DNA of 64,000 bases from Lachnotalea glycerini (GCF_003201285.1 NZ_QICS01000011.1:62001-126000), one strand, 5' to 3'. Shown: positions 1-8,679, counted from the stretch's first letter. Numbers and translations are program-made. Notes: generated by a model not told the origin, from the sequence alone.

Positions 1-185
1 ACCTCATTACTCTGCTCCAAAGACAGAGAACTAATGGCATATGGATAAAATCCTGCCTTTTTGTAAGCCACCAGATGACAATTTCGCACGATAAAACCTG
101 CACCAATAATCCCTATCTTATAATCCTTACGTCTTGGAAGCGTAGGAAGCGTTGCCATTTCTAATTCTCTCTTAATATCGTTCAT
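1..185 (-). CDS. Gfo/Idh/MocA-family oxidoreductase, N-terminal fragment (partial)
   Basis: Only the first 61 codons lie in the window; the gene runs off the left edge. After a leader of about 20 residues the translation shows a Rossmann start (KIGIIGAGFI) followed by an RNCHL stretch, typical of the NAD(P)-binding domain of Gfo/Idh/MocA sugar dehydrogenases. The start at 185 follows an AAGGTGGG ribosome site. It lies 33 bases after the ribose pyranase stop, so it is probably the last gene seen of the deoC-rbsK-rbsD operon and may oxidise a sugar or sugar acid. The substrate cannot be told from this fragment. Confidence 0.75.
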   Translation of the reverse strand, partial: MNDIKRELEMATLPTLPRRKDYKIGIIGAGFIVRNCHLVAYKKAGFYPYAISSLSLEQSNE

Positions 186-218
186 AAAACCCACCTTTTC
201 TTATTTTATTATCGACAT

Positions 219-713
219 CTATAACATTGGAATTTCATTTTGAGCAATTCTTTTTCTTCTTTCTACATATGCAGGTAAAATTGTAATATCCTCTTCTGTA
301 AACCATGCAAATGGATCGGTGCTGCAAGTCAGAGCAAAGTTAGCCCACGCATTTAAGGAACCTGAGCGAATGACTACCTTTGCCATTGGTGCAATATTCT
401 CAACTAAATCTTCATGAGTTGTTTTCTTAAATGTGGCACCAGCTCCTGTATAAATTTTTTGCAGCTCCTGATAAAGTGCGGGATGATGTGTCTTTACCTC
501 AGCTGCAAAAGCTACTTGCTCTACAAAGATTTCCTGCCTCAGCATCTTTAGTATATCCAAAACATCTGCCTGTCCTGCATAATACCCCAAATCAATTCGG
601 TTGGCATCCTTTGGTATTGGAAATCCTGCATCTGTAACTAGCACTATATCAGTATGTCCGCAAGTGGCCAGTGCTTTTGCCAATTCCGGGTGTAAAATAC
701 GACCTGGTCTCAT
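219..713 (-). CDS. rbsD: D-ribose pyranase (RbsD/FucU family)
   Basis: RbsD converts the pyranose form of ribose (or a related sugar) to the form the kinase uses. The 164-residue product has the family core: MRPGRILHPEL start, GHTD, and DAGFPIP with its Asp, then SGSLNAWANF near the end. It is longer than the usual 130-140 residues because of a C-terminal extension (about 25 residues, ending NEIPML). I chose the start at 713 because a GGAGGAG site sits 6-7 bases upstream; an in-frame ATG at 731 would place that site inside the gene. It sits 26 bases after the ribokinase gene, as in rbs operons. Confidence 0.88.
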   Translation of the reverse strand: MRPGRILHPELAKALATCGHTDIVLVTDAGFPIPKDANRIDLGYYAGQADVLDILKMLRQEIFVEQVAFAAEVKTHHPALYQELQKIYTGAGATFKKTTHEDLVENIAPMAKVVIRSGSLNAWANFALTCSTDPFAWFTEEDITILPAYVERRKRIAQNEIPML

Positions 714-739
714 TTCTTCTCCTCCAATCATACTATATT

Positions 740-1666
740 TTATTTTCCTTTTCTATATCCCTTTCTAAACGCTTCCACTTCTTCTGCCGTATGATAAGAC
801 GGTACCGTCTCCCATTTCGTACAGCAAAGTCCCGCTACAGCACTGGCATAGTCCACTGCCTCTTCCTCTGACGTTTTAGTTGCCAAAGCCACTGAAAGTG
901 ATGCATTAAAGCTGTCACCGGCGCCATTAGAGTCCACCACCTCTATCTTATAAGCTTCTACATGCTTACTACTTTCTTTTGTATGGATGTCTACTCCATC
1001 ACCTCCAAGGGTCATAATTACTTTCTTGCAACCCGTTGTTAAAAGCTTCAAAGCGACTTCACGATGGGTCATGCTTACCTTTGGCAATTCACCAATGGTA
1101 ATCCTTGCTTCCGTTTCATTCGGAGTTATGATATCTACAAAGCTTAAATCGTAATTCAAAAGACTGACTGCTGGTGCTGGATTCAAAATGGTTATCTTGT
1201 TTAATTCTTTTGCTTTCTTTAATGCATAAAGTGCCGTATCAATTGGTATTTCAAGCTGTGCCAGAACTACATCTGCCCCCTTTATCAAGTCCATATTCTC
1301 TTCTATATCCTTAGAACAGATTAATTCATTTGCGCCCATATCTACAACAATGACATTGCTTGCATTGATGTCTTTTACTATAAAGCCTACACCTGTTGGC
1401 TTTTCTTCTGTAATACGAATACCTTTGGTCTTTACGCCTTCCTTCTCCATCAGGTCTATAAATTCACTGCCAAAGCTATCCTTACCAACTACGCCAATAT
1501 AGCTGACATCTGCACCTAGCCTTGCCGCCTGTACCGCCATATCAGAGCCTTTTCCGCCATAGGTTTCCCTGTAGTCATAGCCGATTAAGGTTTCACCCGC
1601 CAAAGGTATCCGATTTGATGTCATAACTAATGCCTTTGCATAGCTGCCAATTATACATACTTTCAT
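740..1666 (-). CDS. rbsK: Ribokinase (PfkB family)
   Basis: A cytosolic kinase that phosphorylates ribose or a related pentose/deoxypentose with ATP. At 308 residues it has normal length. It carries the N-terminal YGGKGSDMAVQAARLGA motif for sugar binding and the C-terminal NGAGDSFNASL motif with the catalytic Asp and anion hole. GGAGGAG lies before the ATG. It lies between the DUF1097 gene (10-base gap) and rbsD. Together with the DeoC-like aldolase it suggests phosphorylation followed by aldol cleavage, so the substrate could be deoxyribose or another pentose rather than ribose; that is inference. Confidence 0.9.
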   Translation of the reverse strand: MKVCIIGSYAKALVMTSNRIPLAGETLIGYDYRETYGGKGSDMAVQAARLGADVSYIGVVGKDSFGSEFIDLMEKEGVKTKGIRITEEKPTGVGFIVKDINASNVIVVDMGANELICSKDIEENMDLIKGADVVLAQLEIPIDTALYALKKAKELNKITILNPAPAVSLLNYDLSFVDIITPNETEARITIGELPKVSMTHREVALKLLTTGCKKVIMTLGGDGVDIHTKESSKHVEAYKIEVVDSNGAGDSFNASLSVALATKTSEEEAVDYASAVAGLCCTKWETVPSYHTAEEVEAFRKGYRKGK

Positions 1667-1676
1667 TGCGCTCCTC

Positions 1677-2201
1677 CTATTTCTTTACCGGTATCCTTTT
1701 GTCAATGATTCCTTTTCCCGTAATTGCAATCCAGCCAAATATTAAACCGAGTGCACAAAAGATCAGTTCATAAGCGGCTGCACCTGCATAGGTTGCATCA
1801 GGAACATAGTTCATAATTCCAAAGAATGCTCCACATCCAATAAAAATTGCCGGAATATAGTCTAATACCGGAATTTTTTCAAAACACATAACGGGAATGA
1901 CTGGAATAAAAATAGCAATTGGCACACACCAAAATGCTCCTGCAAAAGATAAAATTCCGGCTAATTCAAAAATAACAATGCCTGTTGTAATTCCCACTAC
2001 ATAAGAGATAAAACCTTTGAAACCTCCTTTTGGCGTACAGCCTCCAAGGAAATATACCGCCCAGGACTGAAAAGCAATCCAAGCTCCCGTATGACCAATA
2101 GGCATCTTCGTTCCTATTAACTGGTCAATAATCTGAATCATCAATGCAAGCAATGCAATCCATGTCGCCCAAATCACTAAATTAAGTGTTTTTTTGTTCA
2201 T
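1677..2201 (-). CDS. DUF1097 family membrane protein
   Basis: A 174-residue integral membrane protein with about five hydrophobic helices. The PIGHTGAWIAFQSWAVYFLGG segment and overall layout resemble the DUF1097 family, to which E. coli YcdZ belongs. The function of the family is not established. Its place inside the aldolase-kinase-pyranase operon, 26 bases after the aldolase gene, and the absence of any other transporter here make a role in sugar uptake possible, but nothing in the sequence proves it. Confidence 0.72.
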   Translation of the reverse strand: MNKKTLNLVIWATWIALLALMIQIIDQLIGTKMPIGHTGAWIAFQSWAVYFLGGCTPKGGFKGFISYVVGITTGIVIFELAGILSFAGAFWCVPIAIFIPVIPVMCFEKIPVLDYIPAIFIGCGAFFGIMNYVPDATYAGAAAYELIFCALGLIFGWIAITGKGIIDKRIPVKK

Positions 2202-2227
2202 ATTACCCTCCCAATTTTGTCTGCTCT

Positions 2228-2926
2228 TTAATAAGCGTTGATATCTCCGACCAAGCCATCTACGATTTCAGGGCCGGAACTGGTTCCTACTAATTCTGCA
2301 CCTGCCATGAACATATCTTTCATTTTCTCTAAGGTATTTACCTTACCTGATACTTTCACTCGGCAAGGTGCCTTAATATTATCTTTTAATATTTTAACAT
2401 CCTCTATCGTAGCGGCACATCCACCGATGCCCCATCCACTTGATTGCTTTACCCAGTCAATCCCAGCTTTATAGGCAAGTCTTGCTGCTTTTACTTTTTG
2501 CTCTTCATTTAGGTAGCCAAATTCAAGCATTGATTTTACAATAACGCCGCTGGCATGAGAAATCTCTACTACCTGTCTCATTTCTTCAAAATATTCCTCT
2601 TCAAAGCCCCCGATTAGAAGACCTGGATTTGGCGGAAAATCAAATTGGTCGACACCCGTTTTAATTAATTCCTTTAAGGCGGCCAGCTTCATCTCTAACG
2701 TGTCATTTGCCATAGGAAAATTCAGCGTAGATGCTACTTCAATTTGGGTTCCCTTTAACACATCTTTTGCAAGACGCACAAAGCAAGGAGCTACCATTGC
2801 TGCTTGAAAATCGTATCGCATACAAGTCTCTAAGTGTTTTAGCATTCCTTCCTTTGTTAAATTCGGATTCACATTTGTGTACTGAATCGCTTTTGCCACC
2901 TGCTTCTTGTCATTAAAATCAATCAT
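2228..2926 (-). CDS. deoC: DeoC-like aldolase (divergent deoxyribose-phosphate aldolase)
   Basis: A class I aldolase of 232 residues. The three functional residues of DeoC can be placed: Asp in VDQFDFPPN, the Schiff-base Lys in WVKQSSGWG, and the second Lys in RVKVSGKVN. The surrounding motifs differ from classical DeoC (KTSTGF and KAAGG there), so the substrate may not be 2-deoxyribose-5-phosphate. It is the first gene of the operon. A promoter (2974-3002) and a CATGAA/TTCATG palindrome lie upstream, pointing to control by the LacI-type fusion protein encoded next to it. The start follows a GGAGGT site. Confidence 0.82.
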   Translation of the reverse strand: MIDFNDKKQVAKAIQYTNVNPNLTKEGMLKHLETCMRYDFQAAMVAPCFVRLAKDVLKGTQIEVASTLNFPMANDTLEMKLAALKELIKTGVDQFDFPPNPGLLIGGFEEEYFEEMRQVVEISHASGVIVKSMLEFGYLNEEQKVKAARLAYKAGIDWVKQSSGWGIGGCAATIEDVKILKDNIKAPCRVKVSGKVNTLEKMKDMFMAGAELVGTSSGPEIVDGLVGDINAY

Positions 2927-2952
2927 GCTCGTACCTCCGTTTATTTTTGTTT

Positions 2953-2968
2953 CATGAATCGTTTCATG
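2953..2968. promoter_or_regulatory. Palindromic operator before the deoC operon
   Basis: CATGAATCGTTTCATG has inverted arms CATGAA/TTCATG. It sits between the -10 box and the deoC ribosome site. A related half-site, AAACGATTCATAT, occurs in front of the LacI-type gene at about 5339-5352. A shared site at regulator and target is the normal picture for a LacI-family repressor. Confidence 0.6.
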
Positions 2969-2973
2969 TATTT

Positions 2974-3002
2974 ATATTAATCTTATATTCTATGGATTGC
3001 AA
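2974..3002 (-). promoter_or_regulatory. Sigma-A-type promoter for the deoC operon
   Basis: On the minus strand, TTGCAA (2997-3002) and TAATAT (2974-2979) are separated by 17 bases. The palindromic operator follows directly downstream, at the position where a repressor would block initiation. Confidence 0.55.
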
Positions 3003-3041
3003 GTACTTTTTTTATTTTTTTTTAATCTTGTTAAAAAGGCA

Positions 3042-3076
3042 CAAAAAAATTAGTCACTATTTATTCATAGTGACTA
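3042..3076 (-). terminator. Rho-independent terminator after the LacI-SBP gene
   Basis: The stem TAGTCACTA/TAGTGACTA (3051-3059 and 3068-3076) has an 8-base loop and is followed on the minus strand by seven T. It separates the regulator gene from the deoC promoter. Confidence 0.8.
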
Positions 3077-3126
3077 ATCAAATTCGTGATATGACAAGCG
3101 AAACAATGATTCTCGTTTCCTCTCGT

Positions 3127-5325
3127 TTATCCAAACAGCATTTCTATTTTTGCTTCCATATTAGAAAGGGCTTCCTCCTCTGTGATTTCTCCCAATAAAA
3201 CCCGATTGATTTCATGCGGTATAATTCTCATATAGATTTCGTTTTTACGTATCGTTTTTGTGCTGTTACTTGGAAATTTACGCTTTCTGCTTCGCTTATA
3301 ACTTTCCAATATAAGCTTTTTCCAAGGATACATATTTTCCAAATCGGCTCTTTCATAATAACTCTTTCTTACTGTGGAACCTCCCAGTAAAGATAATGGG
3401 ATAGAATTTTGTTCACTGCAAACCCATTTTAAAAATTGCATCGCTGCCTCTTTTTCCTTGCTATATGCATTCAATGCAAGACTCCATCCACCAAGCACTG
3501 GCGCACTTCCAGGAATCAATACACTTCCGATATTTCCTGCAATCTTAGATTTGGTGTAATCATTAATTTCCATGGCATGAGAATCATAGATAACTGCCAT
3601 TGCCGTACTGCCTTTTTTAAATTCCGATACCATGTCATCCCATGAATTTATCTTCTCATCAGAAGCAGTAAATTGAAAGCTTTTTATATAATTCTTTAAA
3701 GCGGTAAGGGAATTTTGTGAATTAATAGTTACTTTACCCGCTTCATCAAACAGGTCAGCTCCATAAGACCAAAGCCGATTTAAAAATCCAATGGAATTAA
3801 ATACATTTTCCCCTCTGACGCAAGAATTACCATACAGTATCGGAGATTTAGGGTTAATAGCTCTGGTAAAAAATTCGGATACCAGATTAAACTGAGCCCA
3901 ATTGGAAGGAGGTACCAGCTCTTCCCCATACTGCCTTATAAACTGGCGTTTTAAACTCTGATCCTCAAACAAATCTTTCTGGAAAAATAAAAGCTGCGTT
4001 CCAGACATAAAGGGAAGAGCATACAGCTTGTTCTGATTCATCCCATACTCACGAAGCATTTCATCAATAAAGCCGTCTAAATACCTTGTATCCTCTCCAA
4101 AGCTATCCTCAAGACAAAGTATTCCTCCTTGCTCAACTGCTTCATCTAGCCACGTAATATCTAGCATATAGCCGTCATATTCACTGCTTTTTTCCTCTGC
4201 ACTCTTAATAATCAACTCTTCCAATTCCCGATAACTCAAGAGATCAAAAAACAGTCTTACACCTGTCTTTTCCTGATAGTTACGAGCCAGCATTAAAAGT
4301 CCCCTTGAAACGGGTGAATCAAACATAGCAAATTTTAACTTTTTCTTTCCGCTGTAAACAGGTACCAACGGCTTAGTCTCATATTCAAGATGTGCCTGAA
4401 TTACTTGTGTCATTCGCTCGTGCACATTTGGATTATCAATGGCCTCTATCAGTCTGCCAACTGCCTGTTCAACTACTTCCTTTTGAGAAATACTGATTAT
4501 TCCAGCGTTATAATCACTATCCTCCAGCCAATTATTTTCTTTCAAGGTAAAAACAAACATATCCTTTATTTCCAATAGCTCTAATGCTTTCTTGACCCCT
4601 GCCGCAATCAAGCTGTTACTGACAATAATTCCTTTCATATCAGGGTGTTCAAAGAAAAGCTCATAAGCAGCTTTGAAGCCCCTCTCCTTACTATAATCCA
4701 CAATTTTAACATATCGCTCTAATGTCTCATATTTTTCATACAAGTCTGATGCTGCCTCTGAAAGCAAAAGCTGCGATTCAAAAATAAGTCCTATCTGATC
4801 AATACCTTTTTTTCTAAGCTGCTCATAAGCCTGCTCCAATGCCTTTTTATAACTAATAATAATTGTATCTCCCACAAAATCTGGCACTTGATACTTACTG
4901 ATTAAGACAATGGGAAAAGCAATGTCCTCGTTCGTAATTTCTACAACCTTATTCGCCGTAGAATATAAAATAATTCCATCCACACACTGTTCTAAGCACT
5001 GAGCAATGCTCTTTTTTTCTAGCAGGCGGTTGTTCTGACTTATTTTAAGTAAAATTCCATAGCCTTTTTCTCTTAATAATATTTCAAGCTCCGATAAAAA
5101 GCGTGAAAAATCTGGATGTATGATATTTGGCAGAATTACTCCAATCAGCTTGCTTTTTGTATTCTTTAGACTGCGTGCGTTGGCATCAGGGCGATAGGAT
5201 AATTGCTGCATGGCATTTTCTACCCGGTCAATCAGCTCTGTATTTAATGTCTTTCCATTTAAAACGTTTGACACAGTTCCAATGGACACCTTTGCAAGCT
5301 TTGCTACTTCTTTAATTGTTGCCAT
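3127..5325 (-). CDS. LacI-family regulator fused to an extracellular-type solute-binding domain
   Basis: A 732-residue protein, about twice the usual LacI length. Residues 1-55 form the LacI helix-turn-helix (TIKEVAKLAKVSIGTVSNVLNG). Residues 60-315 are a periplasmic-binding-protein type 1 sensor. From about 325 to 700 there is a second ligand-binding module resembling family 1 ABC solute-binding proteins (LYALPFMSGTQLLFFQKDLF, NWAQF, AAMQFLKW). There is no signal peptide, so the binding-protein fold is used in the cytosol as a sensor. It is divergent from none of its neighbours: it lies upstream of and in line with the deoC operon, its probable target, and it ends at its own terminator. Two sensor domains could allow two signals to be read. 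Confidence 0.9.
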   Translation of the reverse strand: MATIKEVAKLAKVSIGTVSNVLNGKTLNTELIDRVENAMQQLSYRPDANARSLKNTKSKLIGVILPNIIHPDFSRFLSELEILLREKGYGILLKISQNNRLLEKKSIAQCLEQCVDGIILYSTANKVVEITNEDIAFPIVLISKYQVPDFVGDTIIISYKKALEQAYEQLRKKGIDQIGLIFESQLLLSEAASDLYEKYETLERYVKIVDYSKERGFKAAYELFFEHPDMKGIIVSNSLIAAGVKKALELLEIKDMFVFTLKENNWLEDSDYNAGIISISQKEVVEQAVGRLIEAIDNPNVHERMTQVIQAHLEYETKPLVPVYSGKKKLKFAMFDSPVSRGLLMLARNYQEKTGVRLFFDLLSYRELEELIIKSAEEKSSEYDGYMLDITWLDEAVEQGGILCLEDSFGEDTRYLDGFIDEMLREYGMNQNKLYALPFMSGTQLLFFQKDLFEDQSLKRQFIRQYGEELVPPSNWAQFNLVSEFFTRAINPKSPILYGNSCVRGENVFNSIGFLNRLWSYGADLFDEAGKVTINSQNSLTALKNYIKSFQFTASDEKINSWDDMVSEFKKGSTAMAVIYDSHAMEINDYTKSKIAGNIGSVLIPGSAPVLGGWSLALNAYSKEKEAAMQFLKWVCSEQNSIPLSLLGGSTVRKSYYERADLENMYPWKKLILESYKRSRKRKFPSNSTKTIRKNEIYMRIIPHEINRVLLGEITEEEALSNMEAKIEMLFG

Positions 5326-5410
5326 ATGTCCCTCCTAAAACGATTCATATAACAATATCATACCCTATTTCATATACTTTTTCTACCTTTTATTTACTCC
5401 CATTTTACAT

Positions 5411-7381
5411 CTAAGATCTTTTCATCGTTAACACGGTAAAGGAATTCTTTTTAAGTGTTACCTGATTGACCCTCTGCTTTGGTATCTGCTGACTAGGTGA
5501 AATAGCAAATGGCTCTTTTAATGAATTACAGGAATCTTTGTCCTTATCTCCTATGTATACAATTTCACTGATATGAATTTCTTCTCCTGCTTCGTGTACC
5601 AGCTCAACCGTCACCGTTTCCTCATTTGCATTGACTATTTTTACATAGATATCTCCAGTGTTTTCGTTTTGTACTATGTTATAATAAATGTTATTTTTTA
5701 TAAGAGCTTTCTGACCTTCAAGTGTATCCAAAGTTACGCTGCCCTTGTATTTTGAATAGAGCATTTGAACGTAATAGCTTGGTGTTGCATAAACCTTTGC
5801 CGCATCAAACCATATCATATCAGGAGCCCACTGGGCATAACCCTCTCTTGCTAAGAGTGGTGCATAGGAAGCCAGCACTACCACATCTGCGTTGCGCTCA
5901 ATTCCGGTTAAAAATGCTGCCTCTGAGAGTGCACCACCTAACGTATTTTTTTGTGAAAGCTCTAGCTTCTTTGGATGTGCTGCATATTCACCTGCAAATA
6001 CCTTGACATTTCTGTCATAGTTATCATAAAAATCTGTATTCTCATAAAACCATTGGGGGTTTACATAATAGTGTTCGTCTACTGCATAAACAAAATTATT
6101 TTTTTTGAGGCTTTCCTTATGGTAAAACTCCCATGCCTTATGATATTTATCTGATGTAATGTCAGGACCTGCTGAACCAATCAGTTGAATTGACGGATTA
6201 CATTCATGAATTGCTTTCTCTAGTATGATATAACGTTCAAAAAAGCGTGACTGATCTGTCTCCCATTGCTCATTTCCAATTCCAATAAGCTCTAGTCCAA
6301 ATGGCTGTTTATGTCCCATTTTTGCACGCAAGGCACCATATTGGGTTGTTACATCACCGTTTGCAAATTCAATTAGATCAAGTGCATCCTGTATATATTC
6401 CATAAATTCCTCTGTTTCGGGCTCCACAAGCTCAAAGGACTGGTATTGACATGCGAGTCCAACATGAAGTACAGGTAAGGGCTTTGCACCCAACAGCTCA
6501 CATAATAAAAAATACTCATAATAGCCAATTCCCAGAGACTGGTTGTAATGAGAAAATCTGCTATGGTACTGATTTGCTTCTTCATTTCCATGCACCGCCC
6601 AACGATTCCAATTATTTTTTCTTTGTTCAATTGGCTTTAATGTATCCTTATATCGGTATCGGTTTGACAGCGTATTACCCTCAACGATACAGCCACCCGG
6701 AAAACGAATAAATCCCGGTTTAAGCGCTTGTAGCATTTCGAATATATCGTTTCGAAAAATTCCTGCAACTGCATTACTAGGAATCATAGAGATAAAATCA
6801 AATTCAACTATACCTGATTTTTCCAATGTGATTACAAACAATGCCCCCTCTATATCGGCATTTGCTGTTAATTCAAGCTCATATTTGTTCCAGCTTTTTT
6901 TCTGCTGTGCTTCACCGCTCTTTAATACCACCTGGCTGCTTGCATAAGTAATCTCGTCTTTTTTTATTGCAACGGTAACGCTCGCATGATACTGAACACT
7001 TCTGGCATAAAAGGATACTTTATATTTCTTTTCCTTTTCTAACACAATTCCTTCATAGGCTTGATTGGAAAAGCCGCAATGATCTTCCCTTGCAACAAAC
7101 CGAAGGTAGTGTGGATTTTCCTCTGCAACAGGACTTCCTGTTACATACAGCATATCTGCCTTTGCCTTCACAGGATATGGTTTCCAGCCATAACCACCGT
7201 CATAAATACAATAATAATCCCCTTTATCACCGTAAGCATCTAGAAATTCAAAGCTCTTGTTTTCTAGCATCTCTGCATACAGACCACCATCTGCCGCGTA
7301 ATTAATGTCCTCGAAAAATAGTCCAATCATATCCGTTGCTATAACAGCACGTTTTTTTTCAGAAATTTTAATTTGCACCAT
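5411..7381 (-). CDS. Alpha-L-arabinofuranosidase, GH51, with internal carbohydrate-binding-like domain
   Basis: This enzyme releases arabinofuranose from arabinan or arabinoxylan fragments. The 656-residue product begins with the GLFFEDINYAADGGLYAEMLEN motif of the GH51 N-terminus. Residues about 95-215 form a beta-rich insert like CBM4/9. The catalytic barrel includes FIRFPGGC and GIGNEQWE (acid/base Glu), and a nucleophile Glu in VFAGEYAAH. No signal peptide is present, so it probably works in the cytosol on imported oligosaccharides. It belongs to the larger GH51 subgroup rather than the roughly 500-residue Geobacillus type. It has its own promoter at 7422-7450. Confidence 0.93.
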   Translation of the reverse strand: MVQIKISEKKRAVIATDMIGLFFEDINYAADGGLYAEMLENKSFEFLDAYGDKGDYYCIYDGGYGWKPYPVKAKADMLYVTGSPVAEENPHYLRFVAREDHCGFSNQAYEGIVLEKEKKYKVSFYARSVQYHASVTVAIKKDEITYASSQVVLKSGEAQQKKSWNKYELELTANADIEGALFVITLEKSGIVEFDFISMIPSNAVAGIFRNDIFEMLQALKPGFIRFPGGCIVEGNTLSNRYRYKDTLKPIEQRKNNWNRWAVHGNEEANQYHSRFSHYNQSLGIGYYEYFLLCELLGAKPLPVLHVGLACQYQSFELVEPETEEFMEYIQDALDLIEFANGDVTTQYGALRAKMGHKQPFGLELIGIGNEQWETDQSRFFERYIILEKAIHECNPSIQLIGSAGPDITSDKYHKAWEFYHKESLKKNNFVYAVDEHYYVNPQWFYENTDFYDNYDRNVKVFAGEYAAHPKKLELSQKNTLGGALSEAAFLTGIERNADVVVLASYAPLLAREGYAQWAPDMIWFDAAKVYATPSYYVQMLYSKYKGSVTLDTLEGQKALIKNNIYYNIVQNENTGDIYVKIVNANEETVTVELVHEAGEEIHISEIVYIGDKDKDSCNSLKEPFAISPSQQIPKQRVNQVTLKKNSFTVLTMKRS

Positions 7382-7421
7382 TTACTTTCATCCTTTCTAT
7401 TATTTTATATTTATCTTAATT

Positions 7422-7450
7422 ATTTTATAATTATTTAAAACAAATTGCAA
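7422..7450 (-). promoter_or_regulatory. Promoter for the GH51 gene
   Basis: On the minus strand TTGCAA (7445-7450) and TAAAAT (7422-7427) are 17 bases apart, about 45 bases before the GH51 start codon. Confidence 0.5.
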
Positions 7451-7511
7451 GAGTAAAGAATTTTCAATACGATTCTTTTATAATGAAAAACAATCACATA
7501 ACAAAAATAAC

Positions 7512-7540
7512 TTGATTTTAATATTATTTAACTTTATAAT
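7512..7540 (+). promoter_or_regulatory. Promoter for the DUF2089 gene
   Basis: TTGATT (7512-7517) and a perfect TATAAT (7535-7540) are separated by 17 bases, 38 bases before the start codon of the DUF2089-family gene. It diverges from the GH51 promoter. Confidence 0.55.
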
Positions 7541-7578
7541 TAATATTATTAAATACAAAATTAAAGGATGGGTTTATT

Positions 7579-7893
7579 ATGACTATAGATATAGTTCCGG
7601 AATGGATGGTTAATCTTGAAGATGAAGACATATCTTTTATAAAAAATTTTATATTAAAATCTGGTTCATTAAAAGAAATTGCAAAACATTATAATGTAAC
7701 ATATCCTACTGTAAGACTGAGACTTGATAAATTAATTCAAAAAATTAAACTGAATAACAAAAACGAAAACGAACCTTATATCGCATTAATAAAGCGTATG
7801 GTAATCAGTGAACGATTAGAGTTCGATACAGCAAAAATATTAATTGCAGAATATAAAAAGCAAATGAAAGTAACTACCATACCCCCGCTTTAA
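7579..7893 (+). CDS. DUF2089-family small helix-turn-helix protein
   Basis: A 104-residue protein beginning PEWMVNLEDEDISFIKNF and containing SGSLKEIAKHYNVTYPTVR, which reads as a sigma-70-region-4-like helix-turn-helix and is the signature of DUF2089. These proteins are probable transcriptional regulators; their targets are not generally known. Many family members carry an N-terminal zinc-ribbon segment, which this one lacks. It is monocistronic or precedes the ECF S-component gene. Its last codons and stop lie within a GC-rich hairpin (7882-7903). Confidence 0.75.
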   Translation: MTIDIVPEWMVNLEDEDISFIKNFILKSGSLKEIAKHYNVTYPTVRLRLDKLIQKIKLNNKNENEPYIALIKRMVISERLEFDTAKILIAEYKKQMKVTTIPPL

Positions 7894-7903
7894 AAAGTGG
7901 GGG
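7882..7903 (+). terminator. Hairpin overlapping the DUF2089 stop codon
   Basis: CCCCCGC pairs with GTGGGGG across an A/T-rich loop that contains the TAA stop (7891-7893). Only ATTTCC follows rather than a clean T-run, so it may be a weak terminator or an mRNA-stabilising stem. Confidence 0.4.
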
Positions 7904-7930
7904 ATTTCCTTGACCAGGCTGAATTTTTAA

Positions 7931-7959
7931 TTCACTTTCAGCCAACATTTTAGTATAAT
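7931..7959 (+). promoter_or_regulatory. Promoter for the ECF S-component gene
   Basis: TTCACT (7931-7936) and TATAAT (7954-7959) are 17 bases apart. A 7-bp inverted repeat (GGCTGAA/TTCAGCC, 7917-7943) overlaps the -35 region and could be an operator. I saw no known riboswitch in the 133-base leader. Confidence 0.45.
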
Positions 7960-8026
7960 TAAAATGGTATTTAGTAATTATAAAATACGGTATCGTTAAA
8001 ATATTTTCAAGAAAGGTGAAAACTGG

Positions 8027-8665
8027 ATGCAACCCCTTAAAACAAAGCAATTGATACTAATTTCTCTATTTGCAGCAATTATTTTTATTCTGGCCTTTAC
8101 TCCAATAGGCTTTATTCAACTTGGAATAATTAAGGCCACCATTATTCATATCCCTGTCATTGTGGGCGCTATCCTGCTTGGACCAAAAAAGGGGGCATTT
8201 CTTGGTTTTTTGTTTGGCTTAACCAGCCTAATCAGCAATACTTTTACCCCCGTTATTCTGTCCTTTGCATTTTCTCCGTTCATTCCAATACCAGGAACTG
8301 ATAGCGGCAGCTTAATGGCATTAATCATCTGTTTTATTCCGCGTATAATGGTGGGAATAGTACCTTTTTACGTTTATCGGCTACTGGACAAGCTGTTTGC
8401 AAGAAGAAAACACCTTATTACCTATGTTTTGGCTGGTATTGCTGGCTCTTTCACCAATACACTACTTGTTATGAATGGAATCTATTTTATGTTTAAGGAT
8501 TCTTATGCCGCTGCAAGAAATATTCCGATAGACACCGTATATTCTGCAGTTCTTACAATTATATTCGCAAATGGAATTCCTGAGGCTGTTATTGCAGGTA
8601 TTGTAACCTATGGAATCTGCCGTGCCTTAATGAATAGTAAACAAGTAAGGGATATGATTTCCTAA
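8027..8665 (+). CDS. ECF transporter S (substrate-binding) component
   Basis: A 212-residue membrane protein with about six helices, typical of the S components that associate with a shared ECF energy module to import vitamins or cofactors. The LILISLFAAIIFILAFTPIGFI start, the IIHIPVIVGAILLGPKKGAFLG segment and the GSFTNTLLVMNGIYF segment fit the family. The substrate is not evident: no riboswitch or biosynthetic gene adjoins it, and the EcfA/EcfT partners are not in the window. The GGTG ribosome site precedes the ATG. Confidence 0.82.
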   Translation: MQPLKTKQLILISLFAAIIFILAFTPIGFIQLGIIKATIIHIPVIVGAILLGPKKGAFLGFLFGLTSLISNTFTPVILSFAFSPFIPIPGTDSGSLMALIICFIPRIMVGIVPFYVYRLLDKLFARRKHLITYVLAGIAGSFTNTLLVMNGIYFMFKDSYAAARNIPIDTVYSAVLTIIFANGIPEAVIAGIVTYGICRALMNSKQVRDMIS

Positions 8666-8679
8666 CTAAATCATACCCC
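8649..8679. terminator. Convergent hairpin between ECF S-component and GH95 genes
   Basis: GGGATATGATTT pairs with AAATCATACCCC with one mismatch and covers the end of the S-component gene. No clear T-run follows in either direction, so its termination role is uncertain. Confidence 0.35.

Noticed and set aside
3080-3126. A further LacI operator-like stretch (GCGAAACAATGATTCTCG)
   Set aside because: It shares only part of the palindrome and lies at the end of the regulator gene, away from any promoter I can define.
5573-7305. Several open frames of 60-94 codons on the plus strand across the GH51 gene
   Set aside because: They lie antisense to a well-supported gene, lack ribosome sites and show no family motif.
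7904-8026. Possible riboswitch before the ECF S-component
   Set aside because: Only one short stem was seen and no conserved core of thiamine, FMN, folate or cobalamin riboswitches.
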